Shown here one piece after another: positions 8,801 through 16,395 of a DNA stretch of 64,000 nucleotides; position 1 is the stretch's first letter; each line of letters begins with the position of its first letter. The stretch is from the NCBI GenBank assembly GCA_018606645.1, contig JAGVRI010000001.1, positions 262,926-326,925 of the forward strand. Direction: 5' to 3'. The notes beneath the pieces were generated by a model. That model was given only the letters and a program-made list of their open reading frames with translations. It did not search any database and was not told where the DNA came from. The position numbers were made by a program, and so were the translations under genes. This stretch comes from Chloroflexota bacterium. Its GTDB lineage: Bacteria; Chloroflexota; Anaerolineae; JAAYZQ01.

Positions 8801-11800
8801 CGATGACGCTCCCGTTGCCCGGCGACTGGGCGGGCATCACCGCCCAGGGAACCGGCCAGGTGAACCTGAGCCCGTTCGTCGACCTCCGCTATGTGACAGT
8901 GATCCACACCGGCCCGTTGGTCAGCAATGAAACCTGGATGGGGACCTTTGGTCATAACCTGGTCGGCAATGTAACCGTGCCGTCGGGCGTCACGCTCACC
9001 ATCCAGCCGGGCGCGATCGTCAAGATAGACCCGGGCGGGAGCCTGATTGTCAACGCCGGAGGAACCCTCATCGCCCACGGCACAGTGGGGCAGCCGATCC
9101 TCTTTACTTCCTCCCGGGACGACGCGGCCGGCGGCGATACCAACCGCGACGGCAACGCCACCTCGCCGCAACCGGGCGACTGGTACCGCATCTGGATCAA
9201 CGGTGGCACAGCCTCCTTTGACCACGTGGAAATCCGCTACGGCGCCGGAACCGACAGTGTGAACGGCGCGCTGATCCGCACCGACGGCGCCGCCGCCCTG
9301 ACCATCGCCAACAGCACCCTCAATGCCGGATTGTACACAGGACTGCTGGCCTGGGGCGGCGTCGCCACCGTCACCAACAGCATCGTCTACGACACCGACC
9401 GGGGGATCAGCGCCCATCCCGGTTCTACGGTCTACGTCATCAACAGCACCGTGGACGAGAACCGCATCGGCCTGCTGATTCACGGCGGCACGCTGAACGT
9501 GGCCAACACGCTGGTGACGCATAACGCCCAATATGGCATCTTGCGCGACCTTGCTGGCCCCGACCTGGCCATCCGCTACTCCGATGTCTGGAACCCGACT
9601 GCCAGCGGCGGCAACTATGGCGGCACGGCCGACCGCACCGGCCAGCAAGGCAACATCTCGGCCGATCCCCGATACAAGAACCGCGACGATAGGAACTACC
9701 GCCTTAACTACGTCTCCCCGGCCATTGACGCCGCCGACGGCGGCGTCGCCCCGGCGACCGACCTCATGGGCGCAGCCCGCTACGACGACCCGCGCACTGC
9801 CAACACCGGCATCCCCACATCCGGCGGCGCCTACGCCGACATGGGCGCCTACGAATTCGTGGAGACGGCCGACTCCAACATTGACCTGATCGTGAGTGGG
9901 GTGCAGGGTCCGCGCGCCGTCACTGCCGGCGAGACCGTTTCTATCGCCTGGACGGTGGTCAACAACGGCGTCGAGTGGGCCCACGGTCCGTGGCACAACC
10001 GGGTGGAACTCGTGCCCAGCGCGGAATTGAGCTCCACCGTCCTCGTTGCGGGGGAGATCCTCGTGGGCGATGGAGTGACCTTGGGGCCGGGCCAGCAGTT
10101 CCACGCCTCGGGTCAAATCCGCGTGCCGGGAGGCGTGGAGGGCGACTATTTCTGGCAGGTCGAGACCAACAGCCGGGGCGACGTGTTCGAAGGCCGGAAT
10201 CGGGTCAACAACATCACCCGTTCGCAATCCACCGTCGCTCTGACGGTGCCTGAACTGGTGTTAGATGCCGCACCACTGGAACGGCAGTTCACGGCGATGG
10301 GCCAGCCGCATTGGTTCAAGGTGACGCAGCCGACAGACCAAGATGTCGAGATCTTTCTGCAGAGCGCCGACGGCGGCAACATCGTGGATCTCTACGCCGG
10401 GCAGGGGTACATCCCCTCGTGGCAACGCCATGACTACCGACAAACACAGGACTACACGGCGGATCCGCGCATCATCCTGCCCAAGCGCCCCCTTCTACCT
10501 GGGCAGCAGCCCGCCATCTACTATCTGTTGGCATCTCCTAGTCGGCTGGCCGGCGACGGCCGCTACACCATCGGTGCACGGCGCCTCGCTTTCGAATTGA
10601 TCTCTGTTCGGCCCACCCGGGTGGGGAATGTGGGCGAGGTCACGCTGGAGTTGCGCGGAGGGGGTCTGGAGCCCAACACCGACTTTGGCCTCATCGCGCC
10701 CGATGGCTCTGTCATCCCCGACCTGGCGGTCCATTCACTGGATGGTACGCTGGTCGAGGTGACCTTTGACCTGACGGGACGCCCGGAGGGCTGGTACGAC
10801 GTCCAGGTGACCGGTCCGGCCGGCACAACCGTCATGCTAGACGCCGTCCAGGTTGTAGGGGGTGTGCCACCTCGGGTGTCGGTGGACGCGTTTGCACCGA
10901 ATCAAGTGCGGCTTGGTGACAGGTACTCCTATGTGGTTCGCTACCGCAATACCGGGAACGTGGATGCGCCCATTACGCTTCTACAGGCCGCCGCGTCCTC
11001 GGTACACGATGTGCTCGGCTATGAGGAGGGCTTCATGGGCTCCGCCCGCAAAGGCATTTTCCCGACCCACGCCCTGGGGTACAATGGCTACCAGGTGACA
11101 TGGAGCGATGCCAGGATGGGCCAGGGCGTCTGGGGCACGTTGACCATTCACCTTGTTTGCAACGCAGACTGCAAGTTCCGGAGTACGGCTACAGCCGTGC
11201 CCTACAATCGGGGCGCATCCAGCCTGCGGGACGACCCGTCCATAGTCGCGACGCACGAGATCCTCACTGCCACTCCAGAGGAACTCGATGCGATCACCCA
11301 TCTCGTAGGGGACAGTGGGACGAGCGACGTCATCTACGAGATGCGCATCAGCGAGGCAACAGGAGCAATCACGCCCACCCTGCTCTACACCGATGAGGTT
11401 GCCTACGAGACAGCATTCCTGGAAATGGCCGTCCCCTCTGGAGCCATGGGAGCGGCTGGTGAGGCTGAACTGACGCCCGTGACGGCCAAGAAGGTTAGCC
11501 TCAAGATCAAAGTGCCCAAAGGGTTCAGCCCGCTGAGGTGGGTAAGAAAGCTGGAGCGGGCAAAGCGAGTCTTGGAGATAGTCCAGCAGGAAAAGCCGCA
11601 GCGAGACCTCTATCTGGACCTTAACCGATGCCTCGACGAGTTGGGTTGTTACAAGGAACCAGGTAAGGCGGAGGCCATGGCTAGATTGGGAAGGGGCCGG
11701 TTCTGGTTATGGATCGGAACTGTGACGGCGGAAGAAGTGTTGGAGGAGTTGCCGTATCCTCTGCGTGCGCATTACCAGGCACAACTGAAGGCGCTGGCCG

Positions 11801-12978
11801 GCACGGCCAAGCTGGACTGGTGGCTCACTCAAGCAGGGAAATACTTTGTGGACGGAAGTGGCAAATATCGATGTAAAAGGACGGTTCTCAACGTCGATCC
11901 GTTGCTCCAATACCCGCCAGACGCGAACGGATTCCTGAAAAGCGTCCTCAACAACCCGGAGGTTCAAACCTGCCTGAAGAGGACGTGCAAGACCAAGGGC
12001 TCCACTTCGGTACTCGGTGGCGTCGAGGCTGCCGCGGAGACAAACGAGACCTGCGAGTTTCAGATGAGCGAGGACATGGACAGCACATTGTGTGTCTGGT
12101 CCATGGACCCCAACGACAAAATTGGCCCCCAAGGCGCCGGCCTCGCCCGGTTCATCGCCCCGTGGCAGGACCTCGCCTACAGCATCGGCTTCGAGAACGT
12201 CATCACCGCCACTGCACCTGCCCAAACAGTGGTCATCACTGATCAACTCGATAGCAGTAAGCTCGATCTCTCCACGTTCCAGCTCGGGCCCATGTCCTTT
12301 GGCGACACGATCATCGCGCCGCCGGAGGCGCGCACCGAGTTCGCCACGCTGGTTGACCTGCGGCCAGCCAAGGACCTGCTGGTCCAGATCGACGCGGGCC
12401 TGAACCCGGACACGGGGGAGGTTACCTGGCGTTTCGTCTCCCTCGATTCGCTGACCCAGGAGCCCCCCGAAGATCCGCTGGTGGGCTTTCTGCCGCCGAA
12501 CGCCGCCCCGCCCGAGGGCCAGGGGTACGTGTTTTACACGGTGCAGCCCAAACCCGACCTGACGACCGGGGCCGAGATCCGCAATCAGGCAGTCATTGTG
12601 TTTGACCAAAACGAACCGATCCTCACGCCCGAGTGGTTCAACACCATTGACGCCGATGCGCCTACCAGCAGCGTGGAGCCGCTGCCCGACACCAGCCCGG
12701 CTACTTTCCCCGTGCGTTGGTCCGGGAGCGACGCATCCGGATCGGGTATCGCGTATTACGACGTCTATGTGTCCGTGGATGGTGGTGCGTTCACGCTGTG
12801 GCAGGTGCACACTGACCAGACCGAGGCACTGTACTACGGCGCGCCCGATCATACCTACAGTTTCTACAGCGTGGCGATCGACCGGGTCGGCAACCGCCAG
12901 CCGACGCCGACGGCGCTTCAGGCTACCACCCGGGTCACATGGCACGTCTACCTCCCGCTGGTGCTGCGCCGGTATTGA
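5839..12978 (+). CDS. Giant secreted right-handed beta-helix protein with C-terminal LPL tag
   Basis: A 2379-residue exported protein. The chosen ATG 5839 has AGGAGG just upstream; the frame remains open to 5806. A signal-type hydrophobic segment is at about residues 14-40 (IKIVGLILGWAALTALVL). Residues about 60-1340 are parallel beta-helix repeats of the kind 'NRPVTLDG, GTLIAEGTP, RPITITA'. They include three consecutive 186-residue units that are almost identical in DNA. A CARDB-like Ig domain follows (about 1349-1470), then other beta-sandwich modules. A helical, cysteine-containing insert (about 1864-2077) precedes a DPND-type domain (SMDPNDKIGPQG near 2088) and a last Ig-like domain. The C-terminus is HVYLPLVLRRY, shared in form with the next three genes. 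Likely a cell-surface or adhesion protein; substrate unknown. Confidence 0.85.
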   Translation: MIARWRTLYLVKGKMPIKIVGLILGWAALTALVLSVGALPISRAADCVAGPHSGNITADQRWCVQDNPHIVSGDISVNAGVTLTLEAGVQVYFNTGRALSVYGGLMAEGTATQPIIFTAVTPGDTYSRLQFLSGSRVRLDYCDISRSGSGWDAAVQIESSDVVIDHCTIHDNVGNWSALRLTGPNFGAGLSPTIRNTTIANNTGYAIRQDTVDMTPLYQNLTLTGNGTDAVFVSWFGDTINRPVTLDGPQLNGRPFVAENLRIAPSQTLTLTPGTELRFTSGQLLEVQENGTLIAEGTPARPITITAHPPGGTYQRILFYSGSRVRLDYCDISRSGNGRDGAVQIESSDVIIDHCTIHDNVGKWSALLLTDPNWGAGLSPTIRNTTIASNTGYAIYQYTVDMTPLYQNLTLTGNGTDAVFLRYGTINRPVTLDGPQLNGRPFIAENLRIAPSQTLTLTPGTELRFTSGQLLEVQENGTLIAEGTPTRPITITAHPLGGTFYFILFKSGSHVRLDYCDISRTGKDRDTAIHIESSDVVIDHCTIHDNVGKWSALLLTGPNYGAGLSPTIRNTTITSNTGYAIYQYTVDMTPLYQNLTLTGNGTDAVFLRYGTINRPVTLDGPQLNGRPFIAENLRIAPSQTLTLTPGTELRFTSGQLLEVQENGTLIAEGTPARPITFTSSMPSPVPGAWQFIRAQANSRVRLRYCDLAYAGSAGLWTSTSDVLVHGCRIHDATGSAIAVDNNSLPTLTSNRFYNVSKGVNNGTPATWVDARFNWWGHASGPYHPTLNPAGQGVPVSNGVYFQPWLGTFNWLEPTSPLLHGTATLAWAALGMDPTGVTADILAFRSGASYTLGTGRPAEGSLAWNTQDVPDGLYELWAVFDDAEKRTIGTATRIVGINNAANLAWHAGRIRSNETWTADRIHIVEENVTVASGVTLNIEAGAVVKFVRDTSLRVETGAILNAPATGDQPIVLTSLADDTAGGDTNQDGAMTLPLPGDWAGITAQGTGQVNLSPFVDLRYVTVIHTGPLVSNETWMGTFGHNLVGNVTVPSGVTLTIQPGAIVKIDPGGSLIVNAGGTLIAHGTVGQPILFTSSRDDAAGGDTNRDGNATSPQPGDWYRIWINGGTASFDHVEIRYGAGTDSVNGALIRTDGAAALTIANSTLNAGLYTGLLAWGGVATVTNSIVYDTDRGISAHPGSTVYVINSTVDENRIGLLIHGGTLNVANTLVTHNAQYGILRDLAGPDLAIRYSDVWNPTASGGNYGGTADRTGQQGNISADPRYKNRDDRNYRLNYVSPAIDAADGGVAPATDLMGAARYDDPRTANTGIPTSGGAYADMGAYEFVETADSNIDLIVSGVQGPRAVTAGETVSIAWTVVNNGVEWAHGPWHNRVELVPSAELSSTVLVAGEILVGDGVTLGPGQQFHASGQIRVPGGVEGDYFWQVETNSRGDVFEGRNRVNNITRSQSTVALTVPELVLDAAPLERQFTAMGQPHWFKVTQPTDQDVEIFLQSADGGNIVDLYAGQGYIPSWQRHDYRQTQDYTADPRIILPKRPLLPGQQPAIYYLLASPSRLAGDGRYTIGARRLAFELISVRPTRVGNVGEVTLELRGGGLEPNTDFGLIAPDGSVIPDLAVHSLDGTLVEVTFDLTGRPEGWYDVQVTGPAGTTVMLDAVQVVGGVPPRVSVDAFAPNQVRLGDRYSYVVRYRNTGNVDAPITLLQAAASSVHDVLGYEEGFMGSARKGIFPTHALGYNGYQVTWSDARMGQGVWGTLTIHLVCNADCKFRSTATAVPYNRGASSLRDDPSIVATHEILTATPEELDAITHLVGDSGTSDVIYEMRISEATGAITPTLLYTDEVAYETAFLEMAVPSGAMGAAGEAELTPVTAKKVSLKIKVPKGFSPLRWVRKLERAKRVLEIVQQEKPQRDLYLDLNRCLDELGCYKEPGKAEAMARLGRGRFWLWIGTVTAEEVLEELPYPLRAHYQAQLKALAGTAKLDWWLTQAGKYFVDGSGKYRCKRTVLNVDPLLQYPPDANGFLKSVLNNPEVQTCLKRTCKTKGSTSVLGGVEAAAETNETCEFQMSEDMDSTLCVWSMDPNDKIGPQGAGLARFIAPWQDLAYSIGFENVITATAPAQTVVITDQLDSSKLDLSTFQLGPMSFGDTIIAPPEARTEFATLVDLRPAKDLLVQIDAGLNPDTGEVTWRFVSLDSLTQEPPEDPLVGFLPPNAAPPEGQGYVFYTVQPKPDLTTGAEIRNQAVIVFDQNEPILTPEWFNTIDADAPTSSVEPLPDTSPATFPVRWSGSDASGSGIAYYDVYVSVDGGAFTLWQVHTDQTEALYYGAPDHTYSFYSVAIDRVGNRQPTPTALQATTRVTWHVYLPLVLRRY
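6069..7863 (+). repeat. Three tandem ~558-bp near-identical coding repeats
   Basis: Landmarks recur at fixed spacing. ATCGCTCCCAGCCAGACC starts at 6625, 7183 and 7741 (558 bp apart). GTCCGCCTGGACTACTGCGA starts at 6247, 6811 and 7369. The copies encode the 186-residue beta-helix unit and differ by few bases. The first interval is 564 bp because one copy encodes two extra residues (WFGD region). Confidence 0.9.
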
Positions 12979-12992
12979 GCGACCCACTTTCC

Positions 12993-13015
12993 CGCAGGGC
13001 GGAACCCTGCGGGAG
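12993..13015 (+). other. Intergenic hairpin between secreted-protein genes
   Basis: CCCGCAGGG CGGAA CCCTGCGGG forms a 9-bp hairpin between the stop at 12978 and the next ATG. It has no U-tract, so a strong terminator is unlikely. It may be an mRNA stabiliser or processing site. Confidence 0.4.
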
Positions 13016-13043
13016 GGTGCCAAAGAGAAGAAAGGAGACAAGA

Positions 13044-16000
13044 ATGAAAGCGAAAAATTTGCTCGTCACTCTGGTCATCCTGACCTTGGCTCTCACCGCT
13101 GGTAGAGGTGGCGGCGTGCAGGGGCAGCAGCCGTCGGATGACCTCTCCATCCGCTCCGGCCCCTCATCCCTCCTGGCTCCGGATGAGATGCGGCTCCCAG
13201 CGCCGTACGGGCGCGCCGGCAGCCCTCTGGCGCCGGACGCGCTCTCCCCCGCCATCTCCCTCGGCCAGCCGGGACTCTCCTTCCGCTACGTCCAGACCTT
13301 CGGCGTCACCGAGGAACCGTATCCGGCCGACGCCGACCATCTGAACGGCCCCACAGGCCTGTTTGTGGACGCCAGCAACCAACTCTACGTGACGGAGATG
13401 GACGGGCATCGCCTGCTCCGTTTCACCGCTTCTGGGGCCAACAATCTCATCATCGGACACGCTGGCCTGCCGGGCCACGACGGTGACTATCTCGCCGCGC
13501 CGCTGGATGCGGCAGTGGACGCGTCCGGGAACATCTGGGTCGTCTTCCACCCAACGGTCAAGAAATTTGACGCCTCGGGCAACCCTCTGCTCACTATCCC
13601 CGCCACCAACCCCTGGGAGGGTGGCAATGACGACTATCACTTCAACGGCCCGATGGGGGTTGCCTTTGACGCGTCGGGGCGACTCTTTATCTCGGACCGC
13701 TGGAATCATCGCATCCAGGTCTATGATGTCTCCGGCGCTACCCCTGCCTACGTGCTCACCATCGGCGTGACCGGCGAGCCCCGCTCGGATAACACCGGAT
13801 TCAACGAGCCTACCCGCATCGCCTTTGACGGCAGCGGACGGCTCTATGTGGTGGACGCCAACAACCATCGCGTCCAGCGCTGCACCAAAAGCGCCGGTCC
13901 GCCGGAAACCTGGGCCTGCGCCACCTTCTTCGGGGTGACTGGCGAGCCGGGCAACGACCTCTCCCATCTGGAATATCCCTGGGGGATTGCCGTCCGGGGC
14001 AATAGCGTTTTTATCGCCGACGGCGCGAATAACCGGGTCCTGAAATGCACCCTCACCAGCACATGTACCCTCTTTGCCGGGGTGACTGATGAGCCAGGCA
14101 CGGACAACGCTCACTTCCTGTGGTCGGAGGATGTGGCGGTGGATTCGTCCGGCAACGTGTACGTCAGCGACCCGGTCGCCCACCGCGTCCAGAAGTTCAA
14201 CAGCAGCGGCGCCTATCTGAGCACCATCGGCGTGACCCAGGTGCCCTATGTGCCCGACGACCAGCGCCTCAACAAGCCTTGGGGGGTCGCCGTGGCCCCC
14301 GATGGCAGCATCTACGTGACGGAGAACCGGGGCTTCCGGCTGGTCAAAATGAACGCGGCGGGGGTCCAGCAGTGGGCGCTGGGGCAGGCCGGGGTGTACG
14401 GTAACGACAACGCCCACTTTGGCGACTGGTGGGCCGGCATCGAGGGCAGCCCCGCCGTGGACGCGGCCGGGCGCGTCTACGTGCCGGACACGGCCAACCA
14501 CCGCATCCAGATCTTTGACGCCGACGGCGCCTATCTCGAGACCTTTGGCAGCGGCCCCGGCACCGGTGACTATGAGTTCTCCTGCCCGACCACGGTCGCC
14601 ATCAGCCCGGTCAACGGCGACATTTTTGTTTCAGACCACTGCAACCACCGCGTCATGGTCTATAACAGCAACCGGGTCTATAAAGCCCAGGTCGGCGTGG
14701 CCGGCGAGTCCGGCGACGACAACAGCCACTTCAACCTGCCCTACGGCGTGGCAGTGGACACCAGCGGCCACCTCTACGTGGCCGATACGGAGAATCACCG
14801 CGTCCAGAAATGCGCCCCCAGCGGCGCCTCCTACACCTGTTCCACCTTTGCCGGGGAGACGGGCGTGTTCGGTGACGACTTTGGGCATCTCCACCCGACA
14901 GAGGTGGCGGTGGACCGCGAGGGCCGGGTCTACGTGTCCGACGGATGGAACAACCGCATCCAGGTCTTTGACGCCACCGGCGCCTATCTGACCACCGTCG
15001 GCGGGGCAAGGGATAGCACTTCCGGCGGACTGCGCGGCCCGACCGGCGTCGCCGTGGACGGCGCGGGCAACCTCTACGTGGCCGACAGCGAGAACCACCG
15101 GGTCCAGAAATTCGCCCCCGGCTACCCCGGCTGGCGGCAAGCGAATATCAACGGCTTTGGAGAACGGAACACCTTCGTCGTGAGCACCTTGGACCTGTTC
15201 GGCGGCCAGATGTATGCCGGCACATGGAATGCACAGGTCTGGCGCACCTCGGACGGTCAGACCTGGAGCCTGTTCCAGCCCGGCTGGTCCGACTCGACCG
15301 AGGTGTATGACGCTCAGCCTTTCGGCTCCTATCTGTATTTCGGAACCTACACCAATGAGGGCGGCGAAATCTGGCGCACCGACGGCAGCACCTGGACGCA
15401 GGTGGCCTCTGGCGGGTTTGGGGATGCCGACAATGCGATCATTAACGCCTTGGCCGTCTTTTCCGGTGCTCTATACGCGGCAACCAGCAACTGGACCACC
15501 GGCATTGAGGTCTGGCGGAGCACCACCGGCGATGCCGGCAGTTGGACCCAGGTCAACGCCGATAGTTTCGGCGTCGCGCCGGCGGCCATCTCAGAGGTGG
15601 TCATGGACGTGTACAACGGCTATCTGTACGTCGGGCTGAGTCGTGCGGCAAAAGCCGAACTGTGGCGCACTGGGGACGGGACGACGTGGACACCGGTGTT
15701 TACCGATGGTCTGGGAGATGCCGGCAACACCCATGTCTCGGCGATGGCCGAATTCAAGGGGACTTTCTACATCGGCCTGCGCAACACAGCCACCGGAGGC
15801 CAGGTCTGGCGGTCTACCGATGGCCAGAACTGGACCAACGTCTTTACCGGTGGCCTGGGGAATCCCCGAAACGGGCGGCTCTACGGTATGATTCCGTTTG
15901 ACGGTCACCTGTTTGTGGTGTTCAGCAACATGGCCACTGGCGCTGAGGTCTGGCGCACGGCCGGTGGGGCGAACTGGCACCAGGTCGCTGGCGATGGCTG

Positions 16001-16160
16001 GGGCGACCGAAACAACATGATGGCCGACTATTTTGACAAAGGCGCCACGGTCTTTCACGACCGCCTCTACATCGGTACGGCCAACTGGGCTAATGGCGGG
16101 GAGGTGTGGCAATTCGCGTACAGGAAGGTCTTCCTCCCGCTGACCCTGCGCAGGTATTGA
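13044..16160 (+). CDS. Secreted NHL-repeat beta-propeller protein with C-terminal LPL tag
   Basis: A 1038-residue exported protein. ATG 13044 follows AAAGGAGA and opens a clear signal peptide (MKAKNLLVTLVILTLALTAG). Residues about 70-690 carry about twelve NHL-type repeats of the form 'P.GVAVD.SG.LYVAD..NHRVQ', with GVTGEPG-like linkers, enough for two six-bladed propellers. From about 695 a second repeat family (EVWRTSDG.TWT / LYVGL-like blades) forms another propeller, ending EVWQFAYRKVFLPLTLRRY. NHL propellers usually bind proteins or carbohydrates and are not enzymes by default. The same C-terminal tag occurs in its neighbours, suggesting the same surface-export route. Confidence 0.85.
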   Translation: MKAKNLLVTLVILTLALTAGRGGGVQGQQPSDDLSIRSGPSSLLAPDEMRLPAPYGRAGSPLAPDALSPAISLGQPGLSFRYVQTFGVTEEPYPADADHLNGPTGLFVDASNQLYVTEMDGHRLLRFTASGANNLIIGHAGLPGHDGDYLAAPLDAAVDASGNIWVVFHPTVKKFDASGNPLLTIPATNPWEGGNDDYHFNGPMGVAFDASGRLFISDRWNHRIQVYDVSGATPAYVLTIGVTGEPRSDNTGFNEPTRIAFDGSGRLYVVDANNHRVQRCTKSAGPPETWACATFFGVTGEPGNDLSHLEYPWGIAVRGNSVFIADGANNRVLKCTLTSTCTLFAGVTDEPGTDNAHFLWSEDVAVDSSGNVYVSDPVAHRVQKFNSSGAYLSTIGVTQVPYVPDDQRLNKPWGVAVAPDGSIYVTENRGFRLVKMNAAGVQQWALGQAGVYGNDNAHFGDWWAGIEGSPAVDAAGRVYVPDTANHRIQIFDADGAYLETFGSGPGTGDYEFSCPTTVAISPVNGDIFVSDHCNHRVMVYNSNRVYKAQVGVAGESGDDNSHFNLPYGVAVDTSGHLYVADTENHRVQKCAPSGASYTCSTFAGETGVFGDDFGHLHPTEVAVDREGRVYVSDGWNNRIQVFDATGAYLTTVGGARDSTSGGLRGPTGVAVDGAGNLYVADSENHRVQKFAPGYPGWRQANINGFGERNTFVVSTLDLFGGQMYAGTWNAQVWRTSDGQTWSLFQPGWSDSTEVYDAQPFGSYLYFGTYTNEGGEIWRTDGSTWTQVASGGFGDADNAIINALAVFSGALYAATSNWTTGIEVWRSTTGDAGSWTQVNADSFGVAPAAISEVVMDVYNGYLYVGLSRAAKAELWRTGDGTTWTPVFTDGLGDAGNTHVSAMAEFKGTFYIGLRNTATGGQVWRSTDGQNWTNVFTGGLGNPRNGRLYGMIPFDGHLFVVFSNMATGAEVWRTAGGANWHQVAGDGWGDRNNMMADYFDKGATVFHDRLYIGTANWANGGEVWQFAYRKVFLPLTLRRY

Positions 16161-16395
16161 GCCGAGCGCTCCCGCGATCTTGAGGAGTCGCCATGCCCGG
16201 GGGGACACCATGATGGATGAAAATGCCCAGGGGCCGGGGGGTAGGGCAGGCCTCAGGCCTGCGCTACGCTACGGCGCAGGCCGAAGGCGGCGGACAAACC
16301 TCTCCTCATCCCCCCGGCCCCCTTCCCCTCTCCGCTGGCAGAGAGGGGAAGGGGGTGAAGGGGGTAGGGGTGAGGTATTTTCAAGGGATGTTGAA
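16161..16395 (+). other. Intergenic region carrying leader repeat copy 1
   Basis: A non-coding 235-bp gap. It holds a short palindrome around GGCAGGCCTCAGGCCTGC and then the 105-bp repeat listed separately. The open frame back to 16180 would put this repeat inside the next protein, which is unlikely because a textbook signal peptide begins at 16396. Confidence 0.6.
16283..16387 (+). repeat. 105-bp leader repeat, copy 1
   Basis: Begins GAAGGCGGCGGACAAACCTC and ends TTTTCAAGGG. The core is a long inverted repeat (CCCCCTTCCCCTCTC ... GAGAGGGGAAGGGGG) followed by GTGAAGGGGGTAGGGGTGAG. It has the same length and near-identical sequence as 19239-19343, and both copies end 8-10 bases before the start codon of a secreted-protein gene. 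Confidence 0.85.

Noticed and set aside
5860..10227. A 1455-codon open reading frame on the minus strand opposite the beta-helix gene
   Set aside because: It exists because GC-rich beta-helix codons leave the complementary frame without stops. It has no ribosome-binding site, no promoter and a low-complexity Gly/Val/Asp composition, and the plus-strand protein is clearly coding.
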